Notes under the pieces: model-generated | Seen by the model: only the letters and a program-made list of their open reading frames with translations | What the model was told of the DNA's origin: nothing | Databases searched by the model: none | Made by a program: the position numbers and the translations under genes | DNA from: Eutreptiella sp. 'Long Island Sound 2002' | Taxonomy: Eukaryota > Euglenozoa > Euglenophyceae > Eutreptiales > Eutreptiaceae | DNA: 64,000 nt | Assembly (NCBI GenBank): GCA_964036045.1 | Contig: OZ038382.1 | Coordinates: 153,524,961 to 153,588,960, forward strand | Direction: 5' to 3' | Part shown: in pieces, positions 17,062 through 24,755 of the stretch | Layout: every line of letters begins with the position of its first letter | Position numbering within the stretch: the stretch's first letter is position 1

Positions 17062-20000
17062 GGGGGCGTCGGTTGTGGAAGAGGGGGTGTTCTCCTCGGC
17101 CTCAACGTCGTTGATGCCCTTCTTTCTTCCCCCTTTACCTCCTCCTTTACCCTTCTTGTCCTTGTCCTTGTTCTGGTCATTCTGGTTGTTCTCCTTGTTC
17201 TTGTTGTCCGACCTGGGGACCCAGTTCCGCTTGATCTCCTGGATCTCCTTGGCCAACTCGGTCCCCACCGACGACATCAGCTTGGCCAGCTCGTCCTTGT
17301 CCACCTCCATCTTGGCTTCCCGGATACCCGCGGGCGCACGCTTCTTCGACCCGTGCGCCTTCTTGTAAGCCTCCGTGTCGGCCTTGTGGACGGGGCATGT
17401 TCGGTGGTCATGGTTGAAGCCTTTCTTCCTCCCATAACACACGAAACAGCCCTGCGGGTGAGCTCGTATGAACTCCCCAAAGGACAGCGGAGGGTCGCCA
17501 ATGCGGCGAGGGTCCCTCTTCTCCTGCTTCCTCCAACCCTGCGGCAGGGGCTTCCAGTTTCCCGGCTTGCTCCCCGTGCTCAGGTTCCTGGCCACGAAGG
17601 CACAGACGGCCACCTCGGCGGGCTCATCGTCGTCGTCATCGTCGACGAGAGTCTCATCGCCGCCGGCTCCCGCTGGGTCCATGGCGTCTTCCCCGCCAGG
17701 TCCCTCGCCAACGTAGTTGACGTCGCGGTCGCCGGGCCTCAACCCGCGGGTGTGGTGGAGGTTTCGGTACTCCTTGAGTACCTCCTCGCCAACCCACTCC
17801 AGGATCTCGTCGCAGCTCATCCGCGCCGGGATGGGCTGCAGACGGATGGTCTGGCCGCTCAACTCACAGTCGTCAAGGCGCCAAATCGCGGTCTTCTCGC
17901 GATCGCCCGAGACGGTGATGAGAAGAGCGTTCCGCAGGGAGTGCCGTTTGACATCCCGGGCCACGTTCTTCTTCGCCCAACTCACCACGTTCGTATGATA
18001 CTCCTTGGGGAGCATCATCTTGACCGTGTGGTTGGACTTGGCCCTCTTGGATTCCTCCTTGGTGACCCTCTTGATCCATGCTTCCGGCAGCATGGAGAGC
18101 AGGCGAGCCTGCTCGTCACCCTCGTTCCAATCCTCCACGTTGCGGCGGAAGAGGGTGTATTTCCCTCGGAAGTCCCGCCACTCTCGTAGGCGGATCTCCC
18201 GTCCATCATGCTCAAGCTTGATGGACTTCCAGCGCTTGGCAGCCACCTGCGGAGCGTCCACCCGCTCCTGCTCGTTGAGCCACTTCTTGGCGTCCTTGAG
18301 GGTCTTGATTTTCCCCTCCTTGGTCGCCACGAAGTATAGCTCGCCGAGCACTTCCGGCAGGCGGTACCTGAACCGTTTGAAGACATATCTCTCCGCATCC
18401 GCGGGAGGTTGGTCTTCAGTGACGGTCAGCCCCCAATCGTCCAGCTTCTCCAAGAAGAGGTCGAGGTTGAGGGGGTTGCCATCGTACATGGGGGGCTTGA
18501 TGTCCTTCAAGTCTTCCCACACGGCGGCGTCCGCGGCCTTAGAGACCATGAACGCCGGCCGCGAGGTCGACCGAGGTTCCCATCGGCCTCGCCCACGGAC
18601 TCCCACGGCCGCCACGTCCATCTCCTCCATGGAATCCCTGTGGCTACGCCGCGGTTCCTCCACGTACGCTGAACCGAAATGTTCACGCCGTACTGCATCC
18701 ATGTACGCATCCTCATCACGGCGCCGGCGGCTGCGTTCAGCGGCCTCCCGTCGTACACCACGCGGCGGGCTGATGTCGAACTCCTCCAGGTCCAGGTCCA
18801 GGTCCAGGTCCTCACCTTCGCCGACATCCCAATCCACGTCTCCTCTGGGGACCTCATCCCTGAGTCCACCATAACGTCCTCCAGCCCTGGGGATTGGCGC
18901 CGGGGCTGGTGGCGGGCGTCGGGGGCGTACAGGCGTCCGCGGTGGGGGACGGCGGTTGTGGTAGTCCGCGCTGAGCCACTCATCGCGCCATTCCTCACTG
19001 CCACTGCCGGGCGGCACGCGTTCGTTGCGGCGGCCCGCGCTGTGGTGAGAGGGGGCGGAGAGAGAGGGGGCACTGGCGCTGGGGCGACTCCTGGGGGCTC
19101 CGCCGGGGGCGTGGGGTCTGCCTGGACCTGGTCCGGGTCCCCAGCCGTCGTCCGACGAGCCAGACTCCAGGGGTGGGTGGTCGCTGCCGACTCTCCCACG
19201 GGCTTCCAGCGCATCCAGCCTCTCCTGCAGGCCGCTGACGACGTTGGTCAGCGACTTGGTCTCGGCCCTGGCGATGTCCAGGTCCTTCTGCGCGCGCGCG
19301 GCGACCGTGGAGATGCGAGCCATCTCGCTCTTGCCCGTGTCTACCTCCAGCTCGAGCAACTGGACTCTCCTGCGGAGGTAGACAATCCACCACCAGGTGG
19401 CATCCGGGTCGCCGTTCCCTGGTGGGTCGTCGGGGTCCCCAGGGGGTCCTCCAGGAGGGCCTCCGCCGGGTCCGCCCGGTCCAGGGGGTCCTCCCCCGCC
19501 CGGTGGTCCGCCTCCAGGGGGTCCACTTGGTGGGCGTCCTCCAGGGGGTCCTGATGGTCCTCCGCCAGGGGGTCCCGGTGGGTCTCCGCCGGGTCGCCTC
19601 GGTGGGTCCGAGGATGGGCGCTGCCTCGTGATGCCGAACTCCATGTCGTCATCCTCGTCCATGTCGCCCCACCTGGGCGTCTCGGTCACGGAGGACTCGG
19701 AGCTCCGGTAGGGAGGAGGGGGATCCTCATCCTCACCTTCCGGTTCCATGGGGACGTCTCCGCCGCCTCCGCCCGTCCAAGCCACCACTTGGCGATGTCG
19801 GCGGCCTCGTTCATCCCCGTCACTGGCGGTGAAGAAGGGGTCACTGTCGTGGGGGTGCCCACCCGCTGGCCTCCGCGGCCTCTCGGGGGTCTTCCCCTTG
19901 CCCTTCCTCCGTCGACGGGCGGTGGTGCTACCGCTCCCACTGCTGCCCGTGTCCGCCTCATCCAGCTTCATCCTGGAGGAGGCGTCCCCTTCGAAAAGCC

Positions 20001-21393
20001 TTCGAAGGGTCTCCACTCGCGATCCTCCCGGGGGAGTTTCGTGGCGGAGTTTGGCCTCTGCCTCCTCCATTGCGGCGGCGGTGGCTGCGGCAGCTCGCGC
20101 TTCGGCTTCTTCCCGAGCACGAGCCGCCTCGGCTTCCCGGGCCTGCAGCAGCTGCGCCTTCTGCGCCTCCAACGCCACCAGCTCCGCCTCCGTCTTGGCC
20201 TTCTCCTCAGCGACATTCCGTCGCGCGGCCTCGATGGCTTCCTTCTTGGCCGCGTCCTCCTGGGCCTTAGCCGTCGCTTCGGCGTGGGCCCTTTCCTCCG
20301 CCTCCTTCTTTGCCCTCCCTTGGGCAAGCGCCTCTTCCAGCGCCTTCACCTCGGCCTCCTTGCAGGCAATGGCCTCCTGCGTCAGGCGGGCTTCCTCGTC
20401 GACTGCCGCCAGCTCACCGTTGACCTGGGCAGTTGCTGCACTATGGGCGGCTACGGCCGTGAGTCCGGCTGCAATGGCCGCCACGGTCTGGGTGTGGATG
20501 GCCATGCCATGCGCCCACTGCGCAGCCTCCTCCTGGGCGATGCCGGCGGCGCCCTCCACAGCAGCGCTGTACTGCTTGGCCCGTTGCCGGGCAACCCGAC
20601 GGTTGCAGGGCACCCCACAGGCGCGCTCACAGGCGCGCGCCACGTCCCTTTCGGGAGCGACGCTGCTGCTGGAGCTGGCCTGGTCGGCCGGCGTCCTCCC
20701 GCGGTGGGCCGACTCGATGTCGCTGCTGGGGCCTGCTGAGGCCTGCCGGGCCTTCAGGAGCAGCGAACGGGGCTTGGCCTGGGTCTGCTTGGCGACTTGG
20801 ATGTAGTCGCCAAGGGTGGTGGAGCCGGGGTGGTGACCACCATTGGCCCGTTGGGGACTGGGGGCTGGGGTTCCACCCCTGGCGCCTTGGGCGGCTTCGG
20901 CGGCCAGGGACTCCTGGTACTCCCGCCACCTCCGCTCCCGCTTCCTGTCCCCGGCGGACCTCTTCTCCGTCGCCGGAGACGCGCTGCTGCTGCCCTGCAG
21001 CCTGCGCTCGCTCCCCGGTTCGGGGAACTTCTTCTCGATCACGTCCCACAAGGAGACGTTGATCGAGGCGCCCGACGGGTAGGCGTTGGGCTCCTCGTCC
21101 TCCTCAATCCCGTCGGGACGCAGCCCTTCGCCGGGCCTGTCCAGCCGGGTCCACGCCCTCCAGCGCCTCTGCTGGTGGCGGTACTCGTACCCCTCCGCCC
21201 GCAGCCAGTCCTCCACGGCCTGCAGGCGGTCGGGGGCGATGTCCGTGCGGAGCTCGAAGCTCCTGGGCATGCCCCCTTCGCACTGGGGGTTGCTGTGGCG
21301 GTAATGCTGGTCCCAAACCAACCCACACAGCAGGCGTGCTGCATGGGGGTGGGGCCGCGGCCACGTCCTGCCCGCTTCCTGCCAATTCACCAT
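17059..21393 (-). CDS. gag: Gag structural polyprotein, unusually long
   Basis: Forms the intracellular particle and binds the RNA. I chose ATG at 21393 (context GCTGCCATGG, close to an ideal Kozak site), giving 1,444 aa. A GTG 14 codons upstream follows an in-frame TGA by three codons. Numbering from this ATG: Ala/Glu-rich coiled coil about 327-452; PPPY at 559-562; Pro/Gly repeat linker 597-666; second coiled coil 667-733; basic Arg-rich region 785-890 with a DL repeat; capsid-like domain about 936-1226, with the YDGNPLNLDLFLEKL start and tryptophan pattern of Ty3-type Gag; Asp run near 1252; zinc knuckle 1316-1333; Lys-rich tail 1397-1426. Typical Ty3/gypsy Gag is about 300-500 aa, so roughly 900 N-terminal residues are extra. 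The same frame continues into pol after UAG. Confidence 0.9.
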   Translation of the reverse strand: MVNWQEAGRTWPRPHPHAARLLCGLVWDQHYRHSNPQCEGGMPRSFELRTDIAPDRLQAVEDWLRAEGYEYRHQQRRWRAWTRLDRPGEGLRPDGIEEDEEPNAYPSGASINVSLWDVIEKKFPEPGSERRLQGSSSASPATEKRSAGDRKRERRWREYQESLAAEAAQGARGGTPAPSPQRANGGHHPGSTTLGDYIQVAKQTQAKPRSLLLKARQASAGPSSDIESAHRGRTPADQASSSSSVAPERDVARACERACGVPCNRRVARQRAKQYSAAVEGAAGIAQEEAAQWAHGMAIHTQTVAAIAAGLTAVAAHSAATAQVNGELAAVDEEARLTQEAIACKEAEVKALEEALAQGRAKKEAEERAHAEATAKAQEDAAKKEAIEAARRNVAEEKAKTEAELVALEAQKAQLLQAREAEAARAREEAEARAAAATAAAMEEAEAKLRHETPPGGSRVETLRRLFEGDASSRMKLDEADTGSSGSGSTTARRRRKGKGKTPERPRRPAGGHPHDSDPFFTASDGDERGRRHRQVVAWTGGGGGDVPMEPEGEDEDPPPPYRSSESSVTETPRWGDMDEDDDMEFGITRQRPSSDPPRRPGGDPPGPPGGGPSGPPGGRPPSGPPGGGPPGGGGPPGPGGPGGGPPGGPPGDPDDPPGNGDPDATWWWIVYLRRRVQLLELEVDTGKSEMARISTVAARAQKDLDIARAETKSLTNVVSGLQERLDALEARGRVGSDHPPLESGSSDDGWGPGPGPGRPHAPGGAPRSRPSASAPSLSAPSHHSAGRRNERVPPGSGSEEWRDEWLSADYHNRRPPPRTPVRPRRPPPAPAPIPRAGGRYGGLRDEVPRGDVDWDVGEGEDLDLDLDLEEFDISPPRGVRREAAERSRRRRDEDAYMDAVRREHFGSAYVEEPRRSHRDSMEEMDVAAVGVRGRGRWEPRSTSRPAFMVSKAADAAVWEDLKDIKPPMYDGNPLNLDLFLEKLDDWGLTVTEDQPPADAERYVFKRFRYRLPEVLGELYFVATKEGKIKTLKDAKKWLNEQERVDAPQVAAKRWKSIKLEHDGREIRLREWRDFRGKYTLFRRNVEDWNEGDEQARLLSMLPEAWIKRVTKEESKRAKSNHTVKMMLPKEYHTNVVSWAKKNVARDVKRHSLRNALLITVSGDREKTAIWRLDDCELSGQTIRLQPIPARMSCDEILEWVGEEVLKEYRNLHHTRGLRPGDRDVNYVGEGPGGEDAMDPAGAGGDETLVDDDDDDEPAEVAVCAFVARNLSTGSKPGNWKPLPQGWRKQEKRDPRRIGDPPLSFGEFIRAHPQGCFVCYGRKKGFNHDHRTCPVHKADTEAYKKAHGSKKRAPAGIREAKMEVDKDELAKLMSSVGTELAKEIQEIKRNWVPRSDNKNKENNQNDQNKDKDKKGKGGGKGGRKKGINDVEAEENTPSSTTDAP
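17395..17448 (-). other. Variant zinc knuckle of Gag
   Basis: The pattern is C-X2-C-X8-H-X4-C (CFVCYG...NHDHRTC), with extra His residues after it. The classic retroviral knuckle is C-X2-C-X4-H-X4-C, so the loop before the His is four residues longer. It sits before a Lys-rich tail, as expected for a nucleocapsid that binds the element RNA. Confidence 0.7.
17716..18588 (-). other. Capsid-like domain of Gag
   Basis: A helical domain with PPMYDGNPLNLDLFLEKLDDWG near its start, then LPEVLGELYFVATKEG, AKKWLNEQERVDAPQVAAKRW and EWRDFRGKYTLFRRNVEDW, then LLSMLPEAW. This is the order of the retrotransposon Gag capsid family. The C-terminal part (residues near 1140-1226 from the ATG) may be the second half of the capsid; I assign it by position only. 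Confidence 0.75.
18785..18812. repeat. Hexamer microsatellite in gag (ccaggt)
   Basis: About four to five tandem copies of a 6-bp unit encode alternating Asp-Leu within an acidic stretch of Gag. The reading frame is kept because the unit is two codons long. Confidence 0.75.
19396..19611. repeat. Pro/Gly minisatellite in gag
   Basis: Imperfect repeats of ggtcctcca-ggggg type encode a Pro-Gly-rich flexible linker of about 70 residues between the PPPY region and the second coiled coil. Such tracts change length by slippage; this copy keeps the frame. Confidence 0.75.
20038..20415 (-). other. Long Ala/Glu-rich coiled coil of Gag
   Basis: About 126 residues rich in Ala, Glu, Lys and Arg with regular small/hydrophobic spacing and almost no Pro or Gly until the end. 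It predicts a long helix or coiled coil, likely for multimerisation. Such an N-terminal extension is not a standard part of Ty3/gypsy Gag. Confidence 0.65.
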
Positions 21394-21794
21394 GGCAGCG
21401 GGGGCGTAGATGATCTTGAAGTCCTTGATGTGCACTCGTTCAACTCAACGAACTGGTTGTGGTTGTTGAGGAGGGTGCTGCAGCACTGGATTGGAAGTGC
21501 GGCTGGTGCTGGTCAGCCGGTGGTTGTGGAGGCGGTTGACGCGGCCTTGCTGGTCGGCCGTTGGGACTCCGGGTCGGCCGATGGGGCTGATGCAGGAGTC
21601 CTGGTCTGTGCACCTCTTCCACGGGCGCTGCGCGGTCAGGACGATGTTCTGGACGGCGCTGCGGGCTCCGTGACGAACTCGGCGCTGTCGCTGAGTGGCG
21701 CTGCGAGCTGCTGCGCTGCGCTGCGCTGCTGCGACGCGCTGCTCGGGGTTGGTGGCCCCGAGTGGCACGCGAGGGTTGGGTAACCCCGCGGCGG
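21394..21794 (-). other. GC-rich, ATG-free leader before gag
   Basis: The region between the primer site and the gag ATG has no ATG on the element strand in any frame. Two ATGs occur only near the predicted RNA 5' end (21912 and 21895) and open frames of five and three codons. The leader has a ctgcg repeat (21711-21733) and could hold the packaging signal and strong RNA structure. No gene is seen. Confidence 0.7.
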
Positions 21795-21805
21795 TGAAAC
21801 GCTTT
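21795..21805 (-). promoter_or_regulatory. Primer binding site, self-primer type (11 nt)
   Basis: On the element strand AAAGCGTTTCA follows the CA end of the 5' LTR without a gap. It does not begin with TGG, as tRNA-primed sites do. It is the exact reverse complement of TGAAACGCTTT in the 3' LTR (7711-7721). The 5' LTR twin (21918-21928) matches at 10 of 11. The exact length of 11 nt and the distance to the LTR segment fit the self-priming of Tf1-like elements. Confidence 0.65.
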
Positions 21806-21809
21806 TGAC

Positions 21810-21840
21810 GCGTTCCCGTGGGGGGCCGGCCACGGGACGC
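21810..21840 (-). promoter_or_regulatory. U5 hairpin next to the primer binding site
   Basis: In the RNA, GCGTCCCGTGG pairs with CCACGGGAACGC with one bulged base around an 8-nt loop. The stem ends four bases before the primer site. A U5 stem at this place is part of the self-priming structure known for Tf1. Confidence 0.6.
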
Positions 21841-21917
21841 TGCGGTGACACGCACAGGTGAGCAGGCAGGCAAGGCACTACGCTCACAAGGGCATCAATA
21901 CGCCTGTGTCATGTGAC

Positions 21918-21928
21918 AAAGTGTTTCA
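21918..21928 (-). promoter_or_regulatory. Predicted RNA 5' end and self-primer in the 5' LTR
   Basis: On the element strand this reads TGAAACACTTT. If the model holds, transcription starts at 21928, giving 123 nt of R+U5 and a leader of about 535 nt before gag. One base differs from the perfect complement found in the 3' LTR. Confidence 0.45.
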
Positions 21929-24046
21929 GAATCCTTGCCACTCTGCAAAGAGGGAACGAAAGTATGTACAACAACACATCAGGATATGTACACATGGGGT
22001 TAAGACTGGACTGGGGTAAGGGCATCACAGGACCATAGACACTCAGTCCCAACTCATATCCCAATCCCAGGTCCGACCCCCTCAGTGGCTGATGGGGGCG
22101 GGGGCTCAAACACAACCCATGCCCTGCTCAGTCCGGACCCTGAAACCCTGCCAATGGGAGAGGTGTCCCGCCCAGCCACAGGCGAGTTCCTGGGAACCAA
22201 GGGGCTCCAAGGCCAACCGACAGTGGCTCCCTATGCTCCCTTAGCGGCAGGTCCCAACTCCTCTCTGAGCCAGAGATATGGCCCCGCCATTATCACCCAG
22301 GAGTTGGTAGCTGAAAATGGGCTGTTTCAGCCCAAACTGAAATTAGCTTGAAAAACTCCAAAATTGACCCCTCGTCCAGACCCGCCAGAGGTAGGGACGA
22401 GGCAACTGACCCTATGCCCTTCGAGTACGAACTCCCTGGAGCCCTCACCCAACCTGGTTCCCTCTGAGGTCCCGGCATCAGGGCAACACGGATGAGTCAT
22501 GTGGGGTCATGATGCCAAAATCACCAAAATTGGCGTCATTCCCACGTGCGGCTCGCCCGGCCAAGGTAAGGCCGATGGCTCACAGGGTAGGAGGCAGGAC
22601 CTAGGACTTATATCTGAGTGTACAACTTGGATCTGGGTCCGGGCTCCCTATGGGCTTAGAGAAATGGGGCCGCCAATTGACCACACGGAAGGGGGAAATT
22701 GGGGTCCCAAAATTGGGTCATTTTGGCTGCTTGAAATGAGCCAAAATTCAGTGTGCTCCCGATAGTATATCTCCACGCCGGCTTGGAGATCGGATCCGGC
22801 ATTCCATACGTGATCCACCGGGAGTCCAACGGAGACTCCCATGCCCTTGGCTCTCAAAGATCTCCATGCTACCCGGCGTGGTGACGATCCCAATTGGGTC
22901 CACAAATGCAAAAATGGCAAAATTGCCCATACTCAATTTGGCCTAGCGCCTTGACGAAGGCGGCTCCGCTTCGCCCACGTGGTGTGTGGACCATGGGGAC
23001 CATTACCCATAACACCCATGTCATATATGGTCCATTGGTCCATGCGTCCGGCGTGCACGAAGGTTAGAACATGGGGCACGGCGGGCAGCAAAAGTGGAAA
23101 ATTGCTCAAAATGGCCAAAATTGCGCACACTCATGGTTAGGGCAAATGAGGCACATGCCCGACTCGGACCGGAGTGTGCCATAGGATTGGTATCAAGTCA
23201 TATATGTCCAACATATCTTCGGGGCGTCGCCCAACTCCTCCGGTATTGGGAATGGCAGGGTCGCCATGTGGGCCCATGATTTGGGATAGTCCCAAATCGC
23301 CGACATGGCGGCCACGGTATGCCAAGCCTAAGAGGAGTTATTCGCCGGGTCCAAGATATGTTGGCTACCGAAGTATGTACCCTCATAACATACTTGGGTC
23401 ATGATGTCAATTGAGCGCAACGTTGAGATATACGTTCGCCACTTGACATCATGACGAGCCAAAAATGGCAAAATTGGCACAAAGACAAACCAAAGTGCCT
23501 TGAAAGGCACACAATTATATTATAATATCTTTGGCTTGGATCGTGCAATCAACTAATCCTTCTACACACAATGACTTGACACCAATGACCTTCGATCCCA
23601 TATATGTGCTCCACTTGGGGCGCCTTAAAAGGCTACGAGCGCTACTTCCCAAGTGGGCACATGAAAATATGGAAAATGGCAAAATACACACCTTGCTCCC
23701 AACGCATCGCTTCGGGATCACCACACAAGCTTCCCTTCACGAAGGTTAGGCTTGCAATTGACCGTAGGGAGTATGGAGAAGGGGCTTGCACAATATGAGG
23801 TCCATTGGCGGGCTTGTCTTGGAGCAATGGGCCCGCCAAATGGGCACGCAACACAACACATGGCACATACCAAATATTGCCCAAAAATGTAGCTCCCACC
23901 ACGATATGTCATGCCCCTCCAAGGGCATAACTTTGTGTCAACCGCTCATAGGAACTCAAGGAGAGTTCCTATGCAACACCAACACTTGCGCGCTACACTC
24001 GAAAGCTATCTTAACGCACGCAATGTCATGGCCAAAGAGTTATAAC

Positions 24047-24730
24047 TCAAACTCTACCCTCTTGACCATGATCCATTACACTAGCGCGCATGTGTGGAGA
24101 CGCAAGGCATATAATGCTTCCTAAATTACGTCGGGAGTATTGTGAATACATCCCACGTTTCCTTATCGTCAATACTCGCAAGCAACACGAGATATGACCT
24201 TCACAAGTGGCCTCACGAATCAACTTTGTTTTGCCCATATCTTCAAGACAAATGGAGGGCAGGATAAAAGGGAAGTTGATTCGTGCATACGGAAGCACGT
24301 AGGTCCACTCGAAAGAGGTCAAATCAAGTGCGGGGATGTCGAAGTCGAAAATCCGATTTCGACATCCTGAAAAATTCGGATTAAGGTTGCGAGTATTAAT
24401 TATGAAAATTGCGGAAGCATCCATGCAGTTCCTGGCGACTTTGGAGCCTTCGTCGCGGATAGCGTTAAAATTTCCATTATAAACAGTTAAACTGGCGGTT
24501 ACGGTAAAGTCGCGAACCAACCGCCAGCAGTCAAAACAGTGAGTATCGGAACGGAAGCATAAAAATTGACGGAAACAATATGAAAATAAAACCCTGTTGA
24601 TTCCTGATATTCTGATACACAAATCTCCGCTGGCGGTGCATCGGTTGCCGATGCGGGGCTTCACGGCACGGAACACGCCGTGCATGGGGTTAGTGGACCG
24701 GAGACCGGTTGTATGCCGTAACCTGGCCAT
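24047..24730 (-). other. 227-codon open frame in U3 of the 5' LTR, unrecognised
   Basis: Twin of the frame at 9840-10523; one residue near the C-terminus differs (Pro versus Gln). No domain is recognised. A chance frame is possible. Confidence 0.2.
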
Positions 24731-24751
24731 GGGGTTCTGGGTACCGCTTCA

Positions 24752-24755
24752 GTAC
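24752..24755 (+). repeat. Target-site duplication, right copy (GTAC)
   Basis: The four bases after the CA/TG edge of the right LTR repeat those at 7595-7598. The satellite then continues with cccaaaaatgcg as in every uninterrupted monomer. Confidence 0.85.

Larger units (their letters stand above)
7599..24751 (-). mobile_element. Full-length Ty3/gypsy chromovirus-type LTR retrotransposon
   Basis: The 17,153-bp element is bounded by 2,946-bp direct LTRs (TG...CA ends) and a GTAC duplication. Orientation is minus: gag and pol read leftwards, a polypurine tract touches the inner edge of the left LTR, and the primer site touches the inner edge of the right LTR. The order PR-RT-RNaseH-IN places it in Ty3/gypsy; the C-terminal chromodomain places it among chromoviruses. 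It is much longer than usual for this group because of long LTRs, a giant gag and a 1.5-kb gene-free stretch before the 3' LTR. The LTRs differ at 13 of 2,946 sites with no indels, so insertion is recent. Coding is intact apart from two in-frame UAG codons. Confidence 0.96.
21806..24751 (-). repeat. 5' LTR of the retrotransposon
   Basis: The promoter-bearing LTR on the element strand (24751 to 21806). It equals the 3' LTR in length and differs at 13 positions, mostly transitions, with no indels by hand alignment. No classic TATA box is visible 25-35 nt before the predicted RNA start at 21928. It carries the same dyads, U3 frame and U5 hairpin as the other LTR. Confidence 0.96.

Noticed and set aside
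17041-20806. Plus-strand frames of 280-380 codons opposite gag
   Set aside because: Antisense shadows of a GC-rich, repeat-bearing coding region; their sequence is low-complexity Ser/Pro/Arg.
21445-21873. 142-codon minus-strand frame overlapping the leader and LTR
   Set aside because: Its start is not ATG, it crosses the primer site and LTR edge, and it overlaps the ATG-free leader.
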